Below are positions 32,161 through 39,448 of a stretch of DNA of 44,805 nt, piece by piece. The notes under the pieces were generated by a model, which saw nothing but the letters and a program-made list of their open reading frames with translations, was not told the origin of the DNA and did no database searches. Each line of letters opens with the position of its first letter. The stretch's first letter is position 1. Origin of the DNA: a virus; the IMG/VR virus record IMGVR_UViG_3300048838_001812, positions 1 to 44,805 of that record; one strand, 5' to 3'. A program made the position numbers and the translations under genes.

Positions 32161-33557
32161 GGCTTGAGGTCACGCTCTTTTTGGCAGGCCATCGCGATGG
32201 CCCAGAATCGGTCCGCGTGTCCGTCACCACGCACCGTCTTGTCGGCCTCGAAGGCGACCTTGCCGGACGGGAGGACCTTACGCTTGATGCCGTGGATCTG
32301 ACCGATCAGGTCGCGTCGCCGCGGAAGCGTTACGTCGCGATGCTGCAGCAGGATCTTGAAGTCGGTGCACCAGCGCTCCTTCGAGTCGTTCGTGAAGTTC
32401 TCGCCTACGACTTGCGGATACTGACGCTCGAGATTCTCGGCGAGGTTCATGCCGATGCCAGAGCGATCGATGGAGAGGCGTGCGACGGGCAGAATCTCAA
32501 GGAGTCTCCGCAGCTCGGCTTCCTGCTCTGCGAACGGAACCTGCTCGAAGCGGCGCAGCATGCGACAAATGAACCGCGCGCCTCGCTGCTCAAAGACCGC
32601 AAGCTCCGAGTAGTCCCTGGTACGTCCGACATCGAATCCAGCAACGATGCGACCTTCGGGTGCAGGAAGGTCCGTGAAGTCGTTGTACGTCGCAAGCTCC
32701 GCGCTCGTGCACGGCAGGATGAGGTCGTATTCGTAGTAGGAGTACGAGCCGTCGACGTGCGTGACCTCGAACTCCTGCTGAAAGTCGTCGAGGGGGAGCG
32801 TCTCGAGCTGCTGCTTGATACCGTCGGTCCCGAACGCGGCGACACGCTCGACCGTGGGCATGTTCGGCGCTTCGAGCGCCGCGCGCTTCACGTCTCGGCA
32901 GAAGAAGCTGCACAGCCACCACGGCACGAGCTGCCTTGAGTGGTGGGGATACTTGCGCAGCTCCTCGGTTGCGATTTCCCAGAAGATCCCTCGACGACCG
33001 AGCGGCGTGGAGCAACCGCTGAGCTGACCGTTGGTGCGAAGGATCAGGGCGGTCGAGCCCGTGTAGACGTCCTTGTCGTTCACGTAGTGCGCGAGCTCGT
33101 CGAGGTAGATGTCACCGCGACGACCGCGCGGCGGCTTCGACGGCACGGAGATGATGCGCGAGAGCCCGCCTTTGGAGCGGTTCGACTCGAACGCGAGCTC
33201 GGTGCGCGAGTCGATGACGAGCTTCTTCTGATAGGCCGCCGGGAGCTCCTCGAAGAGCTGCCGCGCGGTCACGATCTTTTCGGTAGCGTCGGCCTGGTTG
33301 TACGAGACGAAGATGGCCGTGTAGCTGTTTCGCAGGTGACATCGCGCGAGCGCCTCGAGCGCGAACAAGAACGAGAAGCCCACCTGTCGGCTCTTCGTCA
33401 CCCAGCGAAAGCGCGTGCGGTTGTTGAGGAACGCCTGCTGGTAGCCCTCAAGGCGTACGGGCTCTGATTCCCAGCGGCACAGCCCCTCGATGAAGCCCGC
33501 CTCGGTGGCGAGCCATGCCGAGAGATCATCCTCCGTCTGTTTGACCACGACAGGCAT
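32121..33557 (-). CDS. terL: Large terminase subunit
   Basis: A 478-residue terminase. Residues about 40-70 include the ATPase P-loop (TKSRQVGFS, 54-62, a Walker A variant); [12 protein letters not shown] follows, and [10 protein letters not shown] (149-158) is Walker B with the catalytic Glu. The nuclease half begins with [18 protein letters not shown] (D309) and continues [15 protein letters not shown] (D364). The end [13 protein letters not shown] is also typical. It packages DNA into the prohead with the portal. It converges with the mer operon, sharing 40 bp of 3' end with the truncated lipoprotein, and is not next to the portal. Confidence 0.92.
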   Translation of the reverse strand: MPVVVKQTEDDLSAWLATEAGFIEGLCRWESEPVRLEGYQQAFLNNRTRFRWVTKSRQVGFSFLFALEALARCHLRNSYTAIFVSYNQADATEKIVTARQLFEELPAAYQKKLVIDSRTELAFESNRSKGGLSRIISVPSKPPRGRRGDIYLDELAHYVNDKDVYTGSTALILRTNGQLSGCSTPLGRRGIFWEIATEELRKYPHHSRQLVPWWLCSFFCRDVKRAALEAPNMPTVERVAAFGTDGIKQQLETLPLDDFQQEFEVTHVDGSYSYYEYDLILPCTSAELATYNDFTDLPAPEGRIVAGFDVGRTRDYSELAVFEQRGARFICRMLRRFEQVPFAEQEAELRRLLEILPVARLSIDRSGIGMNLAENLERQYPQVVGENFTNDSKERWCTDFKILLQHRDVTLPRRRDLIGQIHGIKRKVLPSGKVAFEADKTVRGDGHADRFWAIAMACQKERDLKPQGRVEVGARIIG

Positions 33558-33640
33558 CGGGAGCTGCTCGACCTCCGCTCTTGGAACTTGCTTCGTCGCG
33601 CAGAAGAAGCTCTGTGTGTGTCCACCAACGGAGACGACGC

Positions 33641-34258
33641 ATGACCCACTACGCGACCGACACCGCCCGCCCGCCGAAGACCCTCACCGAGGCCGAGCAA
33701 AAGCTCGTGCTGAAGGTGACTGGAGAGCACGCCCGGGGTTTTCGCGACCACATCATCCTGGCGTTCGCGCTTGGGACTGGACTACGGGAGCACGAGATCG
33801 CGGCCCTGAACGTGGGCGACGTGTTTCACCCGGACGGCCGCCCTCGGCGGCGCTTCCCGCTGCGGGTGTTCAAGCGGAGCGCGAAGCGACCGGCCCACCA
33901 GGAGGTGATCGTCCCGGACGACCTGCTCTACAAGCTCGAGAAGCTGTGGGCCTTCAAGAGGCGACTGGCCGAGCCCACCGCACCCGAGTCGCCGCTGTTC
34001 ATCAGCCGCCACGGCAAGCGCATCGCGACGCGCACCATGCGCCACCTCTTCGCGGTCTGGCAGGAGCGCGCCGGCCTTGAGCGCCGGCTCAACTTCCACC
34101 AACTTCGTCACGCCGCTTGTACGAACCTCTACCGGCGCCACCGAGACCCGACGATGGTCCAGCGCTTCGCCCGGCACACGAGCCTCAAGACCACCTCGAT
34201 CTACATGCACCCGGACGACGAGGAGATGATGCGGGCCATTCGCCAGCTCCCCTGTTGA
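33641..34258 (+). CDS. Short tyrosine recombinase (integrase-like)
   Basis: A 205-residue tyrosine recombinase made of the catalytic domain only. Arg in TGLREHEI (R49), the HQLRH box (H153-R156), H179 in [14 protein letters not shown] and the nucleophile Y188 are in order. The N-terminal core-binding domain is missing or very short, so it is shorter than usual phage integrases (about 330-400). It stands on the plus strand between the two minus-strand terminase genes. ATG 33641 has GGAGA upstream. It may be the phage integrase, a dimer-resolution enzyme, or cargo brought with the flanking region. Confidence 0.78.
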   Translation: MTHYATDTARPPKTLTEAEQKLVLKVTGEHARGFRDHIILAFALGTGLREHEIAALNVGDVFHPDGRPRRRFPLRVFKRSAKRPAHQEVIVPDDLLYKLEKLWAFKRRLAEPTAPESPLFISRHGKRIATRTMRHLFAVWQERAGLERRLNFHQLRHAACTNLYRRHRDPTMVQRFARHTSLKTTSIYMHPDDEEMMRAIRQLPC

Positions 34259-34387
34259 CGGATCAAGCGTGGCACCCAGCCCATCCGTGGGTACCAGGGG
34301 CGCGCCTGAGGCGACTTCGGACCTACTTGCACTCGATACCGAACAAGGTCGACTGCCTGGCTCCCGCGCGGCGCCAGGGGGCCCTTT

Positions 34388-34564
34388 GTTCGGTTGTTGA
34401 TCGGTTCGCTGTTCGGTTGCTGAGCCGCCCGCCTTTCGGGTGTGTGCCGTCGCGGCGCTCCGCCGACTCCCGGCGCCCTGTTCGGTTTCCTGGAGGTCGC
34501 ATCTTGCGGGGTCAACCCCTGTGCCGCCTTGCCGTTCGGTTTCCGGCATGCGCGGCGTTCGGTT
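34388..34564 (+). repeat. Left array of GTTCGGTT boxes
   Basis: Exact GTTCGGTT boxes at 34388, 34411, 34480, 34534 and 34557; intervals are 23, 69, 54 and 23 bp. A TCGGTTCG variant lies at 34401, and the reverse form TACCGAAC at 34337. By base composition I would expect less than one GTTCGGTT per strand in the whole window. All five point the same way. Confidence 0.85.
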
Positions 34565-34640
34565 TTCGAAAATCTGCCTGTTCGCTATCGGCGGTAGGGA
34601 GTGGGCCCGCGGGCAGCAGCTTTCCGCGAAAATTCGACTA

Positions 34641-34678
34641 CCCCCCCGCCCCCCCATCGGCCCCCCGCCCCCCGCCCC
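34641..34678 (-). other. G-quadruplex-like G tract
   Basis: On the minus strand this 38-bp stretch has five runs of G (4, 6, 6, 7 and 7 residues) separated by one to five bases. That meets the usual G4 rule several times over. It lies between the two opposed repeat arrays. It would fold in the strand equivalent to late-gene transcript. Confidence 0.7.
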
Positions 34679-34776
34679 GCGTCGCTGGAGCATCAGTCGG
34701 TGTGAAGTGTGTTCCGCCGAGGACTTGTGGCCGACAGTGCTCGCTGCAGTGCCTCATGCAGGCTCGACTTCGAGGG

Positions 34777-34885
34777 AAAGCGGCAACTCGCGTCCTGAAA
34801 ACCAGGGGCCTTGCGCGCGCAAATGCTCCGTCATTTCGGTCTCGGTCTCGATCCCAGTTGCCGCTTTGAGTGAAAAGCGGCAACT
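34777..34885. repeat. AAAGCGGCAACT triple repeat with alternative hairpins
   Basis: AAAGCGGCAACT occurs at 34777-34788 and 34874-34885, and its reverse complement AGTTGCCGCTTT at 34856-34867. The 34856 and 34874 copies make a perfect 12-bp hairpin with a 6-base loop. The 34777 copy can pair with 34856 instead (67-base loop). The two pairings exclude each other. No U-run follows, so it is not a typical terminator. Confidence 0.75.
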
Positions 34886-34966
34886 CAAACTCCCGGTTCT
34901 GAAGTGGGTTGTAGCGAGTGTGATCCGCGGTCGATGGCTCTCGAGCGAGCTCGTGGGCCGACTCGA

Positions 34967-35146
34967 AACCGAACAGCGCCGACGGCGGGGTCCGAGGCAA
35001 ACCGAACGTCGTGCACGCACGTCGCTTGGACGACAAAGCGAACACACAATCCGAACACTGATCATGCGTGGGCGCGAAAACCGAGCGAAACCGAACACAG
35101 CTCGGACCTCCACGCGAGTATCGCGAAACCGAACAGCAAACCGATC
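34967..35146 (-). repeat. Right array of AACCGAAC boxes (inverted to the left array)
   Basis: Exact AACCGAAC boxes at 34967, 35000, 35089 and 35127, with one-mismatch copies at 35049, 35079 and 35139. They are the reverse complement of GTTCGGTT, so the left and right arrays face opposite ways around a core of about 400 bp. Intervals among exact copies are 33, 89 and 38 bp. Confidence 0.85.
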
Positions 35147-35319
35147 GCGACCTGAGTGTGTTGGGTTTTCGACAACTCGCTCGAAGAATTTCGGCCGGGG
35201 CTGCCATCACACCCTGGGATGCTTCCTGAGACATCGATCACCTCGCGGTGTGCCTCCGCCACCGGAATCGATTTCTCCCAGGCATGCCTCCGCTCGCTGG
35301 CATGCCCCGGGGGATCGAT

Positions 35320-36003
35320 TCACTCCAGCTCGGCGTCGATGGCCTCGTGGCCCGTGTGCATGCCTGCTGGTACACGGTCCGGCTCCAGCGAGTCCTCAAA
35401 GCACAAGGGCTCGCTCGTCCCTTCGACAAGTTGCGGCCGTACGATCTCGCCGCGCTCTTCCACCGTGAGGACCTCCACGCGGCGGATAGAGAGACGGTGA
35501 CGTTCTTGCAACTCCTCCAGCTTGATTACCGTCTGCACTTCCGATCTGGAGTCGGCCTCTCCTTGCAGGAATGCCTTCAGCCGCAATGCCGTGTTCAAGT
35601 CAGCGATCGTGTCGCATCTTACCTTGCCTGCTTCGAGAGCCTTCGCGAAGTCGAGCAGGTACTTGTCGACCAGCCGGATCTCGTCGTCGCGCGTCATGGC
35701 GATTGCCTTGGCACGGAACTCGACAATCTTCTCCTCCACTCGTGACTGCACGCGGTCCTGCGCCGCTTGTCGCCGGTGCTTGACGTTGTGCCGCCTGGCG
35801 TAGTCGGACACGACGCTGGCCGTGATACCGAAGCGATCGGCAAGCTCGCGGTACGTGGGAAACTCCACCGCAAAGGTTCCATCCGCAAGCGGGATGTTTT
35901 CTCCATGGACGAGAAGCTGATCGAGCTGATCGCGCGGAAACCGTGGACCTTCGGCTCGGGATGGGCGGCCTCCGCCCTTCTTGGGTTCGGTGGTGTCAGT
36001 CAT
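35320..36003 (-). CDS. Small terminase-like DNA-binding protein
   Basis: A 227-residue protein. Residues about 50-80 form a helix-turn-helix (YRELADRFGITASVVSDYAR) followed by a basic linker (RHNVKHRRQAAQDRV), as in small terminase subunits. A helical oligomerisation region follows (KIVEFRAKAIAMTRDDEIRL, DKYLLDFAKALEAG, LNTALRLKAFLQGEADSRSE). It lies just after the lysozyme gene and in the terS position, although the recombinase region intervenes before terL. ATG 36003 has GAGGTC upstream. Confidence 0.7.
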   Translation of the reverse strand: MTDTTEPKKGGGRPSRAEGPRFPRDQLDQLLVHGENIPLADGTFAVEFPTYRELADRFGITASVVSDYARRHNVKHRRQAAQDRVQSRVEEKIVEFRAKAIAMTRDDEIRLVDKYLLDFAKALEAGKVRCDTIADLNTALRLKAFLQGEADSRSEVQTVIKLEELQERHRLSIRRVEVLTVEERGEIVRPQLVEGTSEPLCFEDSLEPDRVPAGMHTGHEAIDAELE

Positions 36004-36499
36004 GCGGGACCTCGGCCGCGCGCGCGAGCATCCGCGCTCGCACCGCGAGAACTCGCTCTGCTCCTGGGCCAGAGGTACAGCGCCCGGTTCTGTAGAATCC
36101 CACCGCGACAGCCTCACCACCGCACTCCTTCGTGCCGAGGGCGAGGAGCCTTGCTGCTTCGAGAACTGCGACCCGCTCGCACGAAGACGCCTCGCCCTTG
36201 CACAACGTGTTAGCCGCGCGTCCCCAGCGCGAGCGCGGATGAAGCTGCAGGATACTGAACTCCCCCTGAGCTCCGACCGCCCCTGCGTTCAGGCTGGATT
36301 CGCGAAAGGCCAGCGCAGCCAGCAAGTACGCATCGACACCGTACACTTGCTCTGCGAAAAGAAAGGTTGAGGCCAGCTCTTCAGCTCGATGTTCCGCTCC
36401 CCCCGCAGCATCGCGGAAGTGTGGGGCGTAGACCGGCGTGCCATTTGGCGTGGACGCAATGGTGACCACCGCCAGGATGGCGGCAACAAGCGCTTGCAT
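35996..36499 (-). CDS. Secreted lytic transglycosylase-like endolysin
   Basis: A 167-residue protein. Residues 1-20 form a signal or signal-anchor (MQALVAAILAVVTIAS). The SLT-type core is FRESSLNAGAVGAQGEFSIL, where E67 in ESS is the catalytic glutamate, then LHPRSRWGRAAN. Cysteines at LCKGEASSC and ECGG could form disulfides. It cuts the murein glycan strand. ATG has an AGGAGGAG site. A single muralytic gene before the terminases fits a lysis role; I see no holin, spanin or second lysin nearby. Confidence 0.75.
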   Translation of the reverse strand: MQALVAAILAVVTIASTPNGTPVYAPHFRDAAGGAEHRAEELASTFLFAEQVYGVDAYLLAALAFRESSLNAGAVGAQGEFSILQLHPRSRWGRAANTLCKGEASSCERVAVLEAARLLALGTKECGGEAVAVGFYRTGRCTSGPGAERVLAVRARMLARAAEVPHD

Positions 36500-36511
36500 G
36501 CGATCTCCTCC

Positions 36512-36850
36512 TCAGCTCTTGCGCGTGGACCACCACTCGCGGACGAGATCGAGGAAGTCCTCGAACGACATCGTCACGGTGGCAGGTTCGTTATCGTTCT
36601 TGCAGATGGCGATGGGCCACAGCCCCTTACCATTGGACGCCTCGGTCGCCTGCCTGAGTGCGGCGGTCGAGTTGGTGCGCTTGCCGCGCTTGCACTCAAC
36701 CCAGAAGCAAGGGGTGACGACGTCGGGAGCTTCGGCTCCATCGCGAAACTGCATGCCTCGGCGTACGTCGTCGCCGAACACCTCGCGCATCTCACGCGCA
36801 ACGGCCCGCTCGTAGTCGCACCCCTTCCGTCGTGACGAGCGACCGCTCAC
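36512..36850 (-). CDS. Small PD-(D/E)XK nuclease
   Basis: A 112-residue protein with the nuclease signature RRGMQFRDGAEAPDVV, then FWVECKRGKR: E14, D43, E52 and K54 are in the order of the PD-(D/E)XK fold. The family includes phage Holliday-junction resolvase-like enzymes. GTG 36850 overlaps the upstream stop (GTGA) with GGAGG before it. It probably resolves branched DNA before packaging. Confidence 0.75.
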   Translation of the reverse strand: MSGRSSRRKGCDYERAVAREMREVFGDDVRRGMQFRDGAEAPDVVTPCFWVECKRGKRTNSTAALRQATEASNGKGLWPIAICKNDNEPATVTMSFEDFLDLVREWWSTRKS

Positions 36851-37416
36851 GGAACCTCCGCCGCGCTGTCCATGAAACGCACAGGAATCCCGAGCAGCTC
36901 GGCAAAGCTGACCTCGATGCGCATCCCAGGCGTGAGCTCACGGCCGTAGACGCGAACCTCGTCGCATCCACGCAGCATCTCTTGGCAGAGACGCATCGCG
37001 ATGTCGCGCTCGGTGTTTTCGTCGAGGAACTGCGAGAGCGAGAGTTGCGGCGCGACCGGCAAACCGCCTTGTTCCACGATCTCGCGGCAGATGCGCTTGA
37101 GCGCCTTGGCAGCACCGACTTGGTCCGACGAAAACCGGTGGCAGGTGTAGATCCGGGGCATGCGAGCCCGCCCCCCAGGTCGTTGCTTGTGGTGACGAAG
37201 GCGCACGACCTCGGCCGCCACGTAGTGCAGCGTGTCGATCAGCTCCTCGAGCGCCTCTTCGAAGTTGTCGCGTGGGTCGTCAAGCGGCCACGGACCGTAA
37301 TCTTCGGCTCCACGCAGCAGACGGTCCACCACGAGATGCGCGATCTCCTGCTCCACAGGTCCGAGCCCACTCACCGCCGGTTTGCTCGCACAACACTCTT
37401 GCATCGTTCCCTGCAT
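36847..37416 (-). CDS. MazG-like / nucleoside 2-deoxyribosyltransferase-like protein
   Basis: A protein of about 189 residues. The N-terminal half has the MazG-like pattern RGAEDYGPWPLDDPRDNFEE-ALEELIDTLHYV (YG-W, DDPRD, E-E-x-D). The C-terminal half, PRIYTCHRFSSDQVGAAKAL onward with YGRELTPGMRIEVSFAELLG, resembles nucleoside 2-deoxyribosyltransferase-like phage proteins. Both point to nucleotide-pool adjustment. ATG 37416 has AGGGAG upstream; ATGs at 37422 and 37434 are alternatives. Confidence 0.6.
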   Translation of the reverse strand: MQGTMQECCASKPAVSGLGPVEQEIAHLVVDRLLRGAEDYGPWPLDDPRDNFEEALEELIDTLHYVAAEVVRLRHHKQRPGGRARMPRIYTCHRFSSDQVGAAKALKRICREIVEQGGLPVAPQLSLSQFLDENTERDIAMRLCQEMLRGCDEVRVYGRELTPGMRIEVSFAELLGIPVRFMDSAAEVP

Positions 37417-37491
37417 CGCCATTGCTCCCTTCATGCTGTGACCAGGCGAGGCGCGAGGCGCGTCACCGATGTTGAAGTTCCTCTGGGGGCG

Positions 37492-38670
37492 CTACGCCGC
37501 GCGCGTCGCGAACAGCCGCGTGCTGAAGTTCTTCTCGACGACTGCCTCGAGCTCTGCTTTGAGCATGTTGAGCTTGGGCTTGCCGACCTTCGGGCCCAGG
37601 CTCTTCACCAGTGCGTCGAGGTGGCCGTTCTCGATGCCAGCGATCTTCTCGAGCAGCTCGGCTTCAGACTTGCCGGATGCAACCGCCAGCAGTTGGAGCG
37701 TCTTGGCAACGGGGAAGTCTCGACGGGCGACCTGCCCCAGGCGGTACTTCATGCCAGCGAGCACGAGCTCGCCCTTGGATTCGAGTTGCGCCTTCAGAAT
37801 CCGGTCGAGTTCGTCGCGTCGCGCGTACAGAATTTTCGCGAGGACTGCGACCTCTTCGCGCTCCCGCGCGACATTTTCGATCTCCAGCTCATCTTCGCAC
37901 ACGAACAATCTCTTGCCCAAACGCGCGCGTTCGAACTCGGGGCACTGACCTCGGAAGTCGCAGTAGGTGCAGTTGCTGTTCAGCCGCGGTGCGAAGGTCG
38001 TGGTCGCACTCTCCGTTTGTTCGCCGAGCGAGGATGCATAGGCGAGCGCGGCCTCGAGCTCCTCCTCGCTGCGCTCGGTGCGCATGCGAATGCCCTGACG
38101 CAGCATGTGGAGCTCGAGCTTCACGTGTTTAGCCCACGGCCACAGCTGCTTGGCGGCAACCGCGTACAGACTCAGCTGCAGGCTTGCGTCGACCTCTTGC
38201 TGATCGGGGAGAGCGCGAAAGGTCTTGTAGTCGCGAACCAGCACCCCATCGCCCTCGATGCGCTCGGCCCGATCGATGTATCCGAGCACGTTGAAGCGCC
38301 CGACCTGGATCTCGAACGGCTGCTCGATACCGAGCACGTCGCCAGGGTCGACCACCCCCTCGTCGCGTACGAACGTGCGCAGGATGTCAGTTCCATCGAG
38401 GTACTCCTGAGCTCCGACCATCTCGTCGGCCGTCCACTGCAGCTCGAGCAGCTCGAGCGCACGCTCCTCGGACAGGGGTCCAACCACTTCGGCCTGGACG
38501 TGCTCGCGCAGCAGCTTCTCGAGCACTGCGTGCACCGTCTTGCCGAAACGCGCGGGCATGCCTGCCTCGCTTGGGAGCTTGTCGATGTACTTGAGCTTGA
38601 AGCTCAACGGGCACTCCTCGTAGCGCGTGAGGCGCGAGTAGCTCAGGTGCTTGTTTTGGAAGTTCGTCAC
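37492..38670 (-). CDS. RecB/Cas4-family nuclease with Fe-S cysteines
   Basis: A 392-residue nuclease. Cysteine C20 (YEECPLSFKLKYIDKLP) plus C234, C237 and C243 (CTYCDFRGQC) form the Cas4/AddB-type Fe-S set. The catalytic series is H47 (GKTVHAVLE), D133 (GYIDR), then D147-x-K149 in LVRDYKT and Q165 in LQLSLYA. The enzyme should be a single-strand exonuclease used in phage recombination or replication. GTG 38670 has GGGAG upstream. A further 126 bp of open frame to 38796 is shadow. Confidence 0.82.
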   Translation of the reverse strand: MTNFQNKHLSYSRLTRYEECPLSFKLKYIDKLPSEAGMPARFGKTVHAVLEKLLREHVQAEVVGPLSEERALELLELQWTADEMVGAQEYLDGTDILRTFVRDEGVVDPGDVLGIEQPFEIQVGRFNVLGYIDRAERIEGDGVLVRDYKTFRALPDQQEVDASLQLSLYAVAAKQLWPWAKHVKLELHMLRQGIRMRTERSEEELEAALAYASSLGEQTESATTTFAPRLNSNCTYCDFRGQCPEFERARLGKRLFVCEDELEIENVAREREEVAVLAKILYARRDELDRILKAQLESKGELVLAGMKYRLGQVARRDFPVAKTLQLLAVASGKSEAELLEKIAGIENGHLDALVKSLGPKVGKPKLNMLKAELEAVVEKNFSTRLFATRAA

Positions 38671-39448
38671 TGGTTCTTGCTCCCTTCGCTTGGAATAGAG
38701 GCGTCGCCCGAAAATCGAAGACAGGAAATCGACGGTGCGTGGTGGGAGCCCCGCACGTTGGTCATCGCGCGCACAGGGGTGATCCATCGCGGCCACGCCG
38801 AGTACGGAGACCTCGGAGGAGTGCTGGCCGGCGTCGGGCTGCTTGGCCTTGAGAGGAGTAGAGGCGGGCCACGCGATTTCGGAGACTCGGAAACGGCACT
38901 ACCCGCGCGCGGAGGGTCGAAAGTCGACCCAGGTAGAACACGCGCCTGGGAGCCGGAGATCGAGATGAGTCAGATCAGTCCTGAGGGGCGCTCAACCTGG
39001 CTGAGGCGGGACCAGGGCTCATCGGCGCGACGGCCACTGCGCGGTCCCGACAGGGTCCAGGAGACTGATTGAGCGTCCGGCCGAGCAAGGAGACGTCCTC
39101 GCACCCCAACCGCTTCTACGGCGCCCTGGGCGCCTTCGGCGTGGTTCTCAGACCGGTGAGTGAGTGACCGGCATCCCAGGAAGCGTTGAGCACGCTCATG
39201 TGGGGAGGCCCGGAGCTCCGGGGTGGTAACCTAGTTCCTTAAGAGAGAGTAATTCTTATTAAGCAACTAGGTTACCACCCAATCCGAGCCAGTTGCCCAT
39301 CCGCCGTGATCCAAGCGCGCTACCCCGATGACAACCGTCGAGACTACGGCGCGGCTTCGCGGCCGCCTCTGGTCGAGCGCGATCGAGACGACATGGGAAC
39401 TACGTCTGCGTCGAACGCCTCGTGCGACACGATCACCATGCGTACGCG
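38671..39448. other. 778-bp intergenic region
   Basis: No credible gene lies between the nuclease start and the primase stop. It holds the 60-bp palindrome at 39209-39280 and a CCCGGAGCTCCGGG palindrome immediately before it. A stretch of GC-rich sequence fills 38671-39180. A promoter for the nuclease operon probably lies here, but I cannot point to a -35/-10 pair. Confidence 0.6.
39209..39280. repeat. Composite palindrome
   Basis: CCCGGAGCTCCGGG (39209-39222) is a perfect 14-bp palindrome. It runs into a long hairpin: GGGTGGTAACCTAGTT (39221-39236) pairs perfectly with AACTAGGTTACCACCC (39265-39280), extended after a C/C mismatch by CTTAA (39238-39242) and TTAAG (39259-39263), with a 16-nt loop. 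The stem is 21 paired bases with one mismatch. No U-run follows on either strand. Confidence 0.85.

Larger units (their letters stand above)
34259..35319. other. 1.06-kb non-coding region with clustered repeats
   Basis: No frame here has credible coding character (open frames are arginine/serine/proline-rich shadows). It contains five GTTCGGTT boxes on the left, a C7-C7-C6-C6-C4 tract, an AAAGCGGCAACT hairpin set, and four AACCGAAC boxes on the right, listed separately. The array lies between the recombinase stop and the small-terminase stop, in a block of phage genes that are otherwise packed without gaps. Confidence 0.8.

Noticed and set aside
34777-34885. Rho-independent terminator
   Set aside because: The hairpin is good but no U-run follows on either strand, and a third copy offers an alternative pairing.
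34638-35234. 198-residue minus-strand open frame in the repeat region
   Set aside because: Arg/Ser/Pro-rich, built on the repeats and G tract, with no ribosome site and no domain.
34259-35319. CRISPR array
   Set aside because: The repeats are only 8 bp, irregularly spaced, and inverted between halves; no cas genes other than a Cas4-like phage nuclease.
37492-38670. Cas4 as part of a CRISPR adaptation system
   Set aside because: The Cas4-like nuclease sits with phage replication genes and without cas1, cas2 or repeats; a phage recombination role fits better.
36832-39072. 746-residue plus-strand open frame
   Set aside because: It is antisense to three well-supported minus-strand genes; the protein has no domain and is rich in His/Arg/Leu as GC-rich shadows are.
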